Source: Cenococcum geophilum 1.58
Lineage: Eukaryota; Ascomycota; Dothideomycetes; Gloniales; Gloniaceae
Direction of reading: 5' to 3'
Assembly: GCA_001692895.1 (NCBI GenBank)
Contig: KV748213.1
Location: 1,240,001-1,304,000 of the forward strand
Length of the DNA: 64,000 nucleotides
The notes beneath the pieces were generated by a model. That model was not told the origin of the DNA. It did no database searches and saw only the letters and a program-made list of their open reading frames with translations. A program made the translations under genes and the position numbers. The stretch's first letter is position 1; every line of letters begins with the position of its first letter. Positions 21,025 to 31,955 of this stretch are shown piece by piece.

Positions 21025-24000
21025 CTGGCGGTACTTGAAAAATGAAACCACTTGTGTATAGTCTCCGTAGTTGCTTTAATAAAACCATAGAACATAAAAG
21101 AAAATACATAGGAAATCTCCCCTAAGGTGCCTTCTGGGTTGCCTTCCAAATGGTGCTCCAAGCTAGCCGTAAGTCCTGCTTACGGTCCGTAAAGTGAACT
21201 GTACGGCCTTTTAACGGGCCGTAAATGCACCATACGGCCTTCCAACGGGCCGTAACTAAACCGTAAATGCTCCGTTAGTCTCGCTCTACCCATTCTGTAA
21301 CCTTTAGGTTGAGCTTATTCGTATTAATTAGGGTTTTAAGAGCTTAACACGGCTTTGCCTTAGTTATGGCGTCTGCTAGGTTGTCTCCACTGCTGATCCA
21401 TTTGACCTCTGTAATCTCATGTCGTTCGTAGGCCTGATGTAAGCACATTAGGTTAACTATGAGCCTCTTCTCTTGTATCGTACCTAGTTTAACTAGGCAG
21501 TTATAAAGGGACTTTAAATTGGTGTATAAAACTAGGGGTAACTGCTCCAGTTATAGAATCTTCTAAACCGTTGATTTGATTGCGGCTGCTATATTAAATC
21601 TATGNGCTAGTATATATAGTTTAGAAGCTAGTACACTACGGGTTACTCGTTTGCACTTAATTGAAGACTAGTATAGTATATTTACGTCCTAATTGCGGTC
21701 CGTAAGTACAATTATAAAGCCGATTTGTAATAATAGGTCCCTGTTATTGGCAAAGGAGGCGTCCGTAAATGCTAGTAGGCTAAGGGAATTCAGATCTAGT
21801 GGTATAAAAGTAAGTCCCCTTGCTATATTGTCGATTTGCCACTAAATGCGCTTATTAAGCTGCTTAATATTTTCTTCTTATAGATTTACTGCCTGGGCCG
21901 CAAAGGATAAGTCGTAGGCAGATTTGGGTTGGCAGACTATGGTAATATAGGCGCCTCTTATACGCTGTGCAGCGTATTGGTCCTTTGTATTTACGGTCTT
22001 ATAGGTCTCTCTGCGGGAGCTAGTAAGGTCCGTAGGCTTTATTATAACGGGCTTTAGGTTTTAAGCTTAGCGTTCCTGAGTTAACTTAATTAGGTTGCCC
22101 TTTTATGTAATTAAGCCTCTATTAAACTTAATTGGGGTCTGCTTAGTTAACTGCTCTTACGGCTTTACTAAGAACTTTGCCTTTTATAGTTTAGTTTCTT
22201 TAGCGTCCGTAAAGGTCTGGTCTGCTAGGAAGAGGGTATTGTCTATTTGGAGTCTAATAATACTAAGGCCGTTTAATGGGCTGTATAGGAGGCAGGGGTC
22301 GTAGGTCAACTATTCCATTTTAAGTTTACTAACGTGGTGCTAGTAGTATATCTTAAACTAATGGTTTCTAGCTTCTAGTACTCCGTATAGAGGTTTTATA
22401 ACCTATAGGATTGTTTCTAGTTGTAGGTTAAGCTTAGGGGGTAGTTGTATAAAGATGTCCCTACTTAGGTAGGTATTAGACTGTATATAGGCTTGCGAGA
22501 TATCCCGTAGGTAAAGAGCTACGGGTTTGCTTTGCTGTAGTCCGGGCGTAAGTATAAGTATAATCCGTTAGCTGACTCGTTAAATTATAGGCGATTGCGT
22601 AAGGACTAAGCCCTTCCCTTAGTCGTTATAGGCTTATACGACAAGCCTTAATTTTTTAAAAGCTTTGTTAGTACCTGGGTGCTTAATTTTATTAATAAAG
22701 CGTAAGTTAAATATACGGACGCCTTACGGAACGTCTTTCTCCGTTATAACCGTAAAGACCCCCTTTTTAAGTAGTCCGTTAATCTCTTTACGTTATAAGT
22801 CCGTAAAGGGGGTTTCCTATACTAGAACTAATATATCCGCAGGCGGAGATTGCCTTGCGGATATTCCTGCGGAGGTTAAGTAAGTCTTTATTATAGTGTT
22901 CTTAGTTATAGGGTGCTTTTAGGGGCGTCCTTAACCGCGCTTTATGGTAGGTATAGTAGGTTTAGTAGGTTTCTAGAGGACTTTTAGGGTAGGTAAGGGT
23001 GTTTCTAGCTTGTTTGATTCGGCGGTCGCTTCTAGTTTATCTAGCTTGGTAGTTGCTTCTAGTTTGTCTGGCTTAACGTCATAGGTGTCTTTAGGCCGAA
23101 AGTAGGGTTTTATAGACGTGCTCCTAAAGCTGGTTGGGCCGCTAGGAAGTTGTATATAGCACGTCTCGTTTTCTATAGCTAGTAAACGGTAGGGTCCGGT
23201 TCACTTGCCGCTTTTACGCTATATAAGGACTTTAGAGTTAAGTAGGAGGTCGTATACTAGGGTCGTGTTAGGTCTATTACGGTAGTATAAAGCGTTATTA
23301 ATAGCTTACTTGGCCCGTAGCTTGACTATTTCGGCTATTACCTTCCGTATTATAGCTGCTCGTTTTGTAATAGACGGGGTAGGAGGGCCTAGGTTGCTTA
23401 TCCTTGGGTAGGCTCCGTAAACTAAGAGGGTGGGTACTAGTCCGTTAGGGCTAGCGGTGTCGTTTATGGCTTTTACGGCTATCTGTAAAGCTAGTTCCTT
23501 TTAGATGTCCTTATACTTGTCTATAATAATCTAATAAGCTCTCTATAGAGCTGGGTAAGCTTACTTAATAAGCCTAATAGACTAGTACGCCTTAACTGGA
23601 ACGGCTTTTATTAAGATAGCCATGGCTATAGCGTATTATTGGAATTCTTTGCTAATAAAGTTCCTACTGGTATTATGGGTGATGTACTTAGGGGGTCTAA
23701 CGTATGTGTTAATCTAGTAGGTCCGTAAAATGTCCTAAGTGTGTTTTATAGATATATTTTGCAACTAACGGACGGCTTAATAGCGGGTTGCCTCGTCGAT
23801 TATATGTAATACTAGACTGCCGTTAATGTATATAATGTCCACGTATACTAAGTGGTTGAAGTTAAGGTCCTTATAAAGGGTAAACTTAAATTAGCCTGGG
23901 GAACATCCGTATTTCTGGCAGAAGGAGTAGTATTTAGTTAGGTAATTAACTACCTTTCTATTGACGTTGTTGTGTCTAGAGCGTTTAAGGACTCTATATA

Positions 24001-25665
24001 GCTTTTCGGCTAATAGGTGGCCGAAACGGCGGTATAGACGGTAGATCTCCGTACTAGTAAGGTAGCACGGGTTATAGTTAAAAGATTCCTAAATATAGGT
24101 CCGTAAAGTCTCTCCCTATATAAGGAACGGGTGTCTAAATTGTTGTATAATTGGTAGGGTAACATGCTTACTTCCTAGGGCAGTTATAGGGCCAATTAGG
24201 GTGTCCGTAACATTATTATAGTATACCTGTAACCTGTCTATGTTTGTAAGATAGAGTAGGAAGGGGGTGTCCGCTTTTACTACGTAGAAGTTAACTAGGC
24301 CAATTGGAGTCTTGACTTTAACTAATCTAATTAATGCGGTTAAGCTAATGCCGAATTAGACGTTTACGGCCCCAGTTTACATAATATTAATGTCCGTATT
24401 ATTATTTACGGTGGTCTTATACGCAAGGTATTGTCCGTAACCTATAGTAGACTTCTTAGAGGTATCTGTGTCGATTATAACGCCGTAGAATTCCTTAGGG
24501 GTATAGCGTTCTATAGTGATATATGCAAATAGGTCCTGCTTATAATCTATAATATTCGTAACGGAGATACTTACGGAATAGTTTTTAGGCGTAACTAAGT
24601 GTATAAAGGAACGGTCGGCTAATACGGTCGTAATATTAAAGGCTTGGCTGTTTATAAAAGGTCCGAAAGTGGTTAGAAATGTCTTTAAGGTCTCTTATTC
24701 CTAAGCGTTTAAGTTAAAGTTAATTATAAGGGCTTTTATTAACTTATTAGGGGGCTCTTCTGCTTCCTCTTCTTTATATTCTAAAATGAACTGGCTGATA
24801 CGGCTATTAAGTCTCTTCCTAGACTTATTACGTTCTTCCTAGGTATGCCTTATAGACTAATATCCTTCCTTACCGCATACGAAGCACTTCTAGCTAGTCT
24901 GTCTGCGGGGGTATGTTTTTATACGGGAGTTGCTATAGGGGTTACGGGTGGGACTTAGTTGGTACAGGTGCTGCTAGCGGTAGCGGCGGTCCGTAAAGTA
25001 GACGTCTAAGTCTGTTTGCGGATATTAAATATCCGCAGTAAAGGCTTAAGTGCTGCCTAGTGGGTTTAAGAATTTATACATTATAATAGAGGAGCGTAAA
25101 TCATTAATAAGGCCAGCTAAGGTGTCTATAGGCTTATAATAGGCGTACTTATAGGGCTCTACTTCCTGGTAGGCCGTAATAAGTTTGTTATGTAGGAAGT
25201 CGTCTATTTGAAGCTTGGCGTTAAGGCCGTGCTATAGGTGCTAAAGGTCTTTAATAAGAATTTACAGGCACTCTATAGTCGATTTTTTAGTATTCTTATT
25301 AATTACGGTCCGTAGCTTAGTCGCATTCTATTAGGTAAGGATATTACGCCTATATTCCGGTCCTTTAAAGTAGTTACAAGTAGTTTTATATAGTTTATTA
25401 AAGGGAACACTAAGGGGGTTGCTCTTGAGGTTAGTATAGTAGTAGTTAAGTACTAGGCCGTATAGTATAGTAGAGTAGGCTTGGCTAAACTCTTATTTAG
25501 GAATGTTAGCCTTTTAGTAAAGGTCCGTAAAGATAGTTAGTTTAAAGTTAAAATTGTCGTTTTTACCGCTATACTTAGATTTGTTAGTATAGAGCTTAGC
25601 TAGGTTAGCTAGTTCCTTACCATAGGTCTTTACTTAGGTATATTACGGATCTATAACTTATAGAT

Positions 25666-25725
25666 CTATGGCTTGCGGATATATGGCTTGCGGATATATG
25701 GTTTGCGGATATATGGTTTGCGGAT
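25666..25725. repeat. Four tandem copies of a 15-bp unit
   Basis: The unit is close to ATATGGCTTGCGGAT. It lies inside the gag-side half of the nested copia element. Confidence 0.85.
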
Positions 25726-26727
25726 CTATGACTTAGGTAGGTTGCGGATCTGTAGCTTTGTTAACAGAAGGGTTTTGGTCCGTATTTTGGTTTACGGGGG
25801 TATTATAGTCCGTAATTTGGGTTGCGGGGGTATTGCGGTCCGTAGTTTGGGTATTAGGTATACTTTGGCCAGTAAGATTAATTCTAATGCTACTTGGGTT
25901 TATAGAGCGAATTTAGTTAAAGGGGTTAGCTATAAAGCTAGAGATTCTGTTAAGTTTAAAGGAGGCAAAGAGGTTGTTGGTTTTAATGTAATCTAAGATC
26001 TGCTTTTTGGTCTATTCCGTTTGGTCTTCCTTATATAGTGTATTATATAGGGACCGTGTAATAGTAACTTGTTTATCTTTTTTAACCTATATACCTTGGT
26101 AACGTAAAAGGTTTTATAGGTTACGGATAGGTATGATACTATAAGCCTTAAAAGTAGCTTCTGTAAAGTTTGTAAAGTCTTTCTTATATTGCTCCTATAG
26201 GTCATCGTTTATAAGCTTATAATGTCCGTATTTAAGGACTTTAAACTTAATATAGTTATTAACGTCGTTTATAGATGTAAGGTCGACTCCCTAACTCCAC
26301 TTCTCTTAGCCTTCGTTAATTTGCTTACTTATATCCGCTATGCTATATAGTATAGTGCGTAGCGGGTGGGGAGGGTCTTATAGTGTCCGTAAAAGCGGTT
26401 GGTAGGTCCGCGGTGGTTTATAGAAGGGTAAGGGTGTCTCTATAAGGGGTTTAAAAAGACGTCGGAGGTATTAATAGAGGGTGTAGTAGGAATAGGGGTT
26501 TGAGGTTTAAGGATAGGGGGTTCTGTAAAGGTCTGTATTCGCGTTTATAAACTTCTGGTAAACTATATTAAGACTTAAATAAGTATATAGGGTTGGTAAT
26601 AGTTCCGTAATTTTTTACCTTCCAACCTTCTAGTAGGTTGTATTAGGATTAAACGGGTAGTCGCTATTAAGTATTGCTTGGGGGGAGGTGTCGAGTGATT
26701 GCTGATCTGTGCGCGCTTACTAATTAG

Positions 26728-26987
26728 TGTTTGTACTAACTTAATAGTACGAGTGAGTTATATCCCAGGGCACGAAATACGTATAGTATCGTATGCTCTT
26801 TAGGATGGTAGTGACTGTCTTTTATATTAAAGCAGACTACGTGGTCTATATACTAATGCGTCCTTCCCCCCTAATTAGTTAGTCTAGACGCGTAAGCGGG
26901 TAGTTGGTGCGCCGAACGCGTAAACGCGTACCTGACGTACCGAACGTGTAGGCACGCGGTTAGTACGACAGGTGCTGTAATTATACA
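26728..26987 (-). repeat. 5' LTR of the nested copia element
   Basis: 260 bp, same boundaries as its partner. The differences are almost all CA-to-TA or TG-to-TA type, showing RIP after insertion. Confidence 0.9.
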
Positions 26988-29552
26988 AGTATATTTAATT
27001 AATAGGACACTAAGCGCCTAGCTCGGCTAGATAACACCTTTTAAGAAACTTTAGTTAGTAATAGGGCTCTTACTATTAAAGCTAAATATAGCTTACCTAT
27101 AAGTATACGGCTGTAGAGCTTACCCGCTTAAATATAACATCCTATATATATAAAAGCTTAAGCTAAGGGCTTATATTGGTTACCTAGTGGGGTACTAGTT
27201 AACGAATATCTTTAGGGTCTATATACCTAGCGAAAAAAAGGTAATTTAAATAAGAGACGTAACGTTTAATAAGCAATTGCTCTATAATAATAGTTAGTTA
27301 AATTTTGCAAATCTGCTCTAAAAACGCGCGGATTAAATTTTGGAAGTAATTAATGTATTAAATATTAATAGGACGCTTTAGGAAGAGCTTAATAAGACGT
27401 TAGATAAGACGTTAGATAAGGAGGACGAGGTAGATATTAGTAGAAGTTAATAGGTAGATTTTAATGAAAATTAAGATTAAGTAACAGATTAAGATGATAA
27501 CGTAATTAGCCTATAAGCCTCTAAGGACAACTCTATACTAGGCCTTTCTACCCTAGCTAAGACGCTAAAACCTTAATTAAATACTACTAATATAGAGCCG
27601 TTAAGTGCCTTGATTAAGCGAAAACCCTAATTTAAACTCGTTCCTAAAGAATAAGCCTATTTAAGATAGGAGATCCACGGCAATATAGGCGATATTAATA
27701 TTATAACAAGTAAAAGAACTAAAAAGCCCTTAATGCATTAAGAAGCTTACCTTATAGATATTAAGTAATTAGATACCCTTCCTGCCTTCTATAAAGCTTT
27801 TGCTATTAGAATTAAATATTACTAAAAGCAATTATACTATAAAAAGCTTTTATTACCACCTTATAGCTAAAAGGAGCTTTAAGCTTACCCGTATAAAGAT
27901 AGCTTTATAAAAGCCGCTAATAAGGAATTTAGTAATCTTAAGCAGTAAGGGATATTTAAGACTATTAAACGGATAGTATTGCTTAACGTCTTACCTGTTA
28001 CCTAGGTATTTACTTATAAGTTTAACACTAATAGATATTTAGTTAAATTTAAAGCTTATCTTTATATATAAGGTAACTTATAATAACTTAGTAAAAAGGA
28101 TACGTATATAGCAACCCTTGCAGCAAAAATATTTAGGGCTATAATAGCAATTGTCGCTATATGCAATCTAAAGACTTAATAGTATAATATAGTTAACGCC
28201 TTTACTAATAGCCTTATTAATAAGACAGTCTATATTAAGTTTCTAGATAGCTTTTAATAAAAGAGTAGGTATTTACTCCTTTAAAGAGCTTTATACGGCC
28301 TCTAATAATTACTATTACTTTAGCTTAATAAGTTCTTAACTACCCTAACGACCCTAGGTCTAACGGTAGTTAATAGAGAATTATACCTATTTTATAACGA
28401 CTAGCTAATCGTGTTCTTCTACGTTAATAATATTATAGTAGCCTACCGCATAGAAGACCTACTAAAGCTTTAACTCTTTAAGGAAGAGCTAATAAAGAAG
28501 TACGAGATTAAGAACCTAGGAGAACTAACCTAGTTCTTAGAAATTAGAATCCTTCGCAATTAACCTTAATAGAAGCTTTAGCTTTATTAAGATTCCTATA
28601 TTAATAAGATCGCCAGCACCTTTTATTTAAAAGATTATTATCTAGTATATACGCTAATAAGTACGGACGATATTTTGCCTAATTTAGAGCAGGCCTCTAA
28701 GTAGCAGGTCTATATATATTAGAGAAAGGTCGGCTTACTACTCTATACTACCTATATTACACAACCTAACGGCACTTAAGCCTTAAGCAAGCTTATAGAA
28801 TTCCTTTGTAATCCGTCGCCCCTATATAAAGCTGCAGTTAATTAAGCAATTATATACCTCTATTAAATAAAAACCCTAGTAATTAAATACTTAAATAGGA
28901 ATATTAGAAGTCAGATCGTCGTCTATATAAGTAACGCTATATTTAGCGATAATCCTATTAGTTAGAAGAGCACTAACGGCTTTATATTTTTACTATTTAG
29001 GGGAGTAATTAACTGGCGCTCTACTAAGCAGAAGACTGTTATAATATTAAGCACTAAAGCTAAACTTAAGGCTCTATTAAATATAGCTGCCGAATTAATT
29101 TAGTAGTAGCGCTTCTTTTAAGCTATATAACTCTACATAAATAAGGAGTATATAATTGGCTGTAATAACCTATAGATAATTTAACTGCTTACTAAGAACG
29201 GACCTTAATTAAATATAAAGCTTTATTACGTAGATATCTACTAGCACTAGCTTTACCAAGAGGTTTAAAAAGGCTTAATTATAATTAAGTGGGTTCCTAC
29301 TACTAATATAACGGCTAACGGTCTTATAAAGGCCCTGCTAAGGCAGAAGTATAAGAGCTTTATTTAATAACTAAATCTAATTAATATCAAGACCCTATTA
29401 TAGTTAGATTTAACTATACTGTTTAACCTATTTGCACGATTTCCTTATTAAGTTATTGCTTTTAGATGGTTTCTATTTAGTTTAATACCATAGATATTTC
29501 CTATTTAGGTATATCTAGCTAATCACCTACTAGTTAATTAGCTGGGGGGGTG

Positions 29553-29801
29553 TGTCGACCTAAATTAGGTTATCTTATTACCGACTTAGCTACCTCCTAT
29601 TAACTCGGTTATTGACTCGATTATTGACTCGGTCATTGACTCGGTCACCTACCCCTTGTTTTCATTGCCACCCCCCCTACCCCCTTCTCGTCCTTATTCC
29701 CTACACCTTTCCTATATATATATAGAGGCTCTTAAAGCCATATTCAATAGACAGAGTCATCATTCTTTTCTTACAATTGGTGCACGGACTACCGATCGAC
29801 A
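29553..29801 (+). repeat. 3' LTR of the outer copia element
   Basis: Partner of 18254-18492, slightly longer because of a short indel. It ends TCGACA and is followed by the GTTCT target duplication. It carries the same four 12-bp repeats at 29598-29645. Confidence 0.9.
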
Positions 29802-30068
29802 GTTCTTTAACATATCGTGAAAAATCACGTATCTATAATTTTAATCATTTTAGGACATATGGCACGTGGATGTCATTTACTTATCTTTTAACTACGCCCA
29901 CAAATCCGTTCTCATCCCCGATTGTATTTAAGAAAACGTTACCGCGTCCACTATGCCTATTAAGTCCGTCAAAGCTAATGGCGCAGCTTCCGCGCTCACA
30001 ACTTCATCGACTAAATTATTTCCAGCGCCCCTTAATTCCAACTTCAAATAGACTCTCAAGACGACAAC

Positions 30069-30662
30069 ATGCCCTATTCCGAATCATATGCCTCGCAGGA
30101 TTACCCAGACTGCCTCTCAGAATTCCTGCGAGCGAATGTATCTTAAGACACTTATATTTCATTCCCCTACGCAACTTCAGCCGGCGGGCCCCGTATTTAT
30201 GAGCACATCTCTATCTCTAAACCAACATTCTCTTCACAGCATACATTCCACCAGCGTCAGCTTCCTTGGGATATAGCGCCTCCCATACGTAACCCAATTC
30301 CTCACATACCAGGACGCCGCTATTACACTTATGCACTCACACCGGAAGACCTCTACCATCTCATTGTGGGTCATGCCATTGACCCAGGTTACCACCCTTT
30401 AGGAAAAGGAAGCCAGAATTTGGGGTTGGATAGTCTTGAAGAAGGAAGGGATAAGATTCGCAGGCCCAGATCGTTGTTTACCCCAATTTCCTCCCCTCTC
30501 CGACCACAACATTCAAGACTAGGATCAACATTTGACGACTTCTTGCAGCCACACCAATTTGACAAGAACGACCCAGCGTATAGTACTAAAGAAAGCCCAA
30601 AGGAGAGTCCACGGAAGAGGCTTAAGAAGAAGATTGGACAGGCAGTGATCTTGTTAGACTAG
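30069..30662 (+). CDS. Small hypothetical protein, either with one intron or with one in-frame stop
   Basis: A plus-strand frame starting MPYSESYASQDYPDCLSEFL runs to a stop at 30660-30662, with one TAA at 30144-30146. A GT-AG intron at 30138-30239 (102 bp, in frame, GTATCT donor, CTAAAC branch-like motif, TTCACAG acceptor) would remove that stop and give about 163 residues. Otherwise the gene carries a nonsense codon. After the intron the protein reads HQRQLPWDIAPPIRNPIPHI, then YYTYALTPEDLYHLIVGHAI, and ends in a Lys/Arg-rich tail (SPRKRLKKKIGQ). No family recognised. It lies 262 bp beyond the copia element and is the only gene-like unit with ordinary composition in the right-hand 46 kb. 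The basic tail recalls those of the orphan genes on the other side of the insertion, but this is not evidence of homology. Confidence 0.5.
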
Positions 30663-30810
30663 AGCCAATTTGGACTGGACTGGACTGGAGCTGGATTACT
30701 AACCTTTATAGGTAACCGTTAGTCCTATTTAGGTTTAGTGTTCGTGGAGCTCTAGGAGCTTTGGAGTGGATTTGACCCCTAAATCCACTCCACTCCAATC
30801 TAACAAGATC

Positions 30811-30985
30811 TGTTAATCGGTAGTCTGTGCACCGATTGTAAGAAAAGAAGGACTCGTGTGTAGATTGATCTATAAAGAAAAGAGACTATTTATACACTAG
30901 GAGGGAATCCAATCTACCACCTCGCTACGCGAGGTGGCGTCTCGCTGTCTCGACTTAGGTGGCCTTTTGCTGTTTCGACTTAGGT
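30811..30985 (-). repeat. LTR-like fragment related to the outer copia LTR
   Basis: The minus strand carries the same end as the copia LTRs (CTTACAATCGGTGCAC through to ACA at 30811). The remainder differs, so it is a related family or a rearranged solo LTR; the far boundary is uncertain. It contains a perfect hairpin at 30917-30937 (9-bp stem, 3-base loop) and two direct copies of TCGACTTAGGTGGCCTTT. Confidence 0.6.
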
Positions 30986-31723
30986 GGCCTTTATATAATC
31001 GCGTAATATAGATTTATATAATTGATTACGTGATGTATATTAATAATAGCTATTTACATCGTCATCATTGTCGTCGTCTTCTTCTTTAATTAATAGCACT
31101 AGCACTACTATTACCACCATTACCACCACCACCGCTGCTGCTGCCGCTCCTACTTCTGCTCCTACTTCTACTCCTACTACTACTTCCCTTATTATAAAAG
31201 CAAAACTTCTAGATATATAATATTGTCCGTTTCTATTTAATTTGGGGGAAGTAGTACCAAAATACTATTTATAGTAGTAACCTAAGATAGTGCAATATAG
31301 AGCTAACTATGTGTAAAAACTGGTATATGTAAATTAACGCCTATAAAGTTAAAAGACTAACCCTATAACTTATTTACGGTTATTATAAAAGATAAACGGA
31401 TAGGAAACTGCCGTTAACTAATAATAAACGGCAGCTCGCCCTCTATAGAAGTAAGCTTAATCTATAGAATAACCTATAGCTAGTTAGCGAAGGAGCCGCT
31501 AATAATATAGGCTTTAAGATAGCGGCGGCCTATTCGGGTAAGAACTATACGGGGACCGTTATAAAGGCCCTTTTTAGGATATAGGTTCCGTAAAAGGATT
31601 ATTAGAGCGCTAATTTTAAGGTAGAGCTATATAGGAGGAAGGCCTATAGGGTTAAAGCTCTATAAAAGCTCTAGGGGGGGAGTATTTTTAGTATTTAGAT
31701 TGTCCTATTGTGGTGGGGTAAAA
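30986..31723. other. RIP-mutated sequence with a trinucleotide-rich patch
   Basis: Positions 31066-31190 consist of CCA, CTG, CTC and CTA triplets, a degenerate trinucleotide repeat. The rest is TA-rich, with a purine-rich tract near 31674-31681 and 31711-31723 just before an LTR-like sequence. No intact gene. Confidence 0.5.
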
Positions 31724-31955
31724 TGTCTCACGCCTAGTACCTTGGCATTCTCCTGTATTTATAGAGCCTTCGGCTTCCCTCCTTCTTGGACATCACGAGC
31801 GACCGGAATACATTCTTTCCTTTCTTCTTACTGACTGCTTTCCTACTGATTGATTACGACTGACGACCGACCGACCGACCGACCGACAGACAGACAGACA
31901 GCATTGTGACTTCCTATCTGGAGGGACCGCGTCCACCACCACACTATTCTATAGT
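31724..31955 (+). repeat. LTR-like island, little mutated
   Basis: Starts TGTCTCACGCC after a purine-rich tract and contains TGTATTTATAGAGCC, a TATA-like promoter stretch, then C/T-rich leader sequence. This is typical of a fungal LTR. No second copy is in the window and the right end is uncertain. It retains CA and TG dinucleotides, in contrast to both sides. Confidence 0.45.
31865..31901. repeat. Tetranucleotide microsatellite, GACC then GACA
   Basis: Five GACC units run directly into about four GACA units inside the LTR-like island. Confidence 0.9.

Larger units (their letters stand above)
20765..26987 (-). mobile_element. Degraded Ty1/copia LTR retrotransposon nested in the outer copia element
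   Basis: Bounded by 260-bp LTRs (20765-21024 and 26728-26987) with TG and CA ends and a 5-bp target duplication AGTAT at 20760-20764 and 26988-26992, which restores continuity of the host element. It is on the minus strand. From 26.7 kb downward come a gag-like region with a zinc-knuckle-like patch near 24.87 kb, an integrase region around 23-24 kb, reverse transcriptase around 22-22.7 kb with the copia-type catalytic box near 22.23 kb, and RNase H near 21.3-21.5 kb. Broken in many places by RIP. It must be younger than the element it interrupts. Confidence 0.87.
18254..29801 (+). mobile_element. Degraded Ty1/copia LTR retrotransposon, split by a nested copia element
   Basis: A fossil element bounded by LTRs at 18254-18492 and 29553-29801, with a perfect 5-bp target duplication GTTCT at 18249-18253 and 29802-29806. 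LTR termini are TGTCGA and TCGACA. A purine-rich tract (GCTGGGGGGG) directly precedes the 3' LTR. Without the insertion at 20765-26992 it is about 5.3 kb, a normal copia size. On the plus strand the order is gag-like region, then after the insertion the integrase/reverse transcriptase part, with the RT catalytic area near 28.4 kb and RNase H near 29.0 kb, which is the copia order. The coding part is heavily RIP-mutated and broken in many places. The LTRs are less affected. Confidence 0.88.

Noticed and set aside
30138-30180. A 43-bp intron in the small gene at 30069
   Set aside because: It would shift into a frame that stops at 30276 and lose the conserved-looking downstream frame. A 102-bp intron fits better.
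29777-30202. 141-codon plus-strand open frame
   Set aside because: Starts inside the 3' LTR of the outer copia element and overlaps the better-supported frame at 30069; likely chance.
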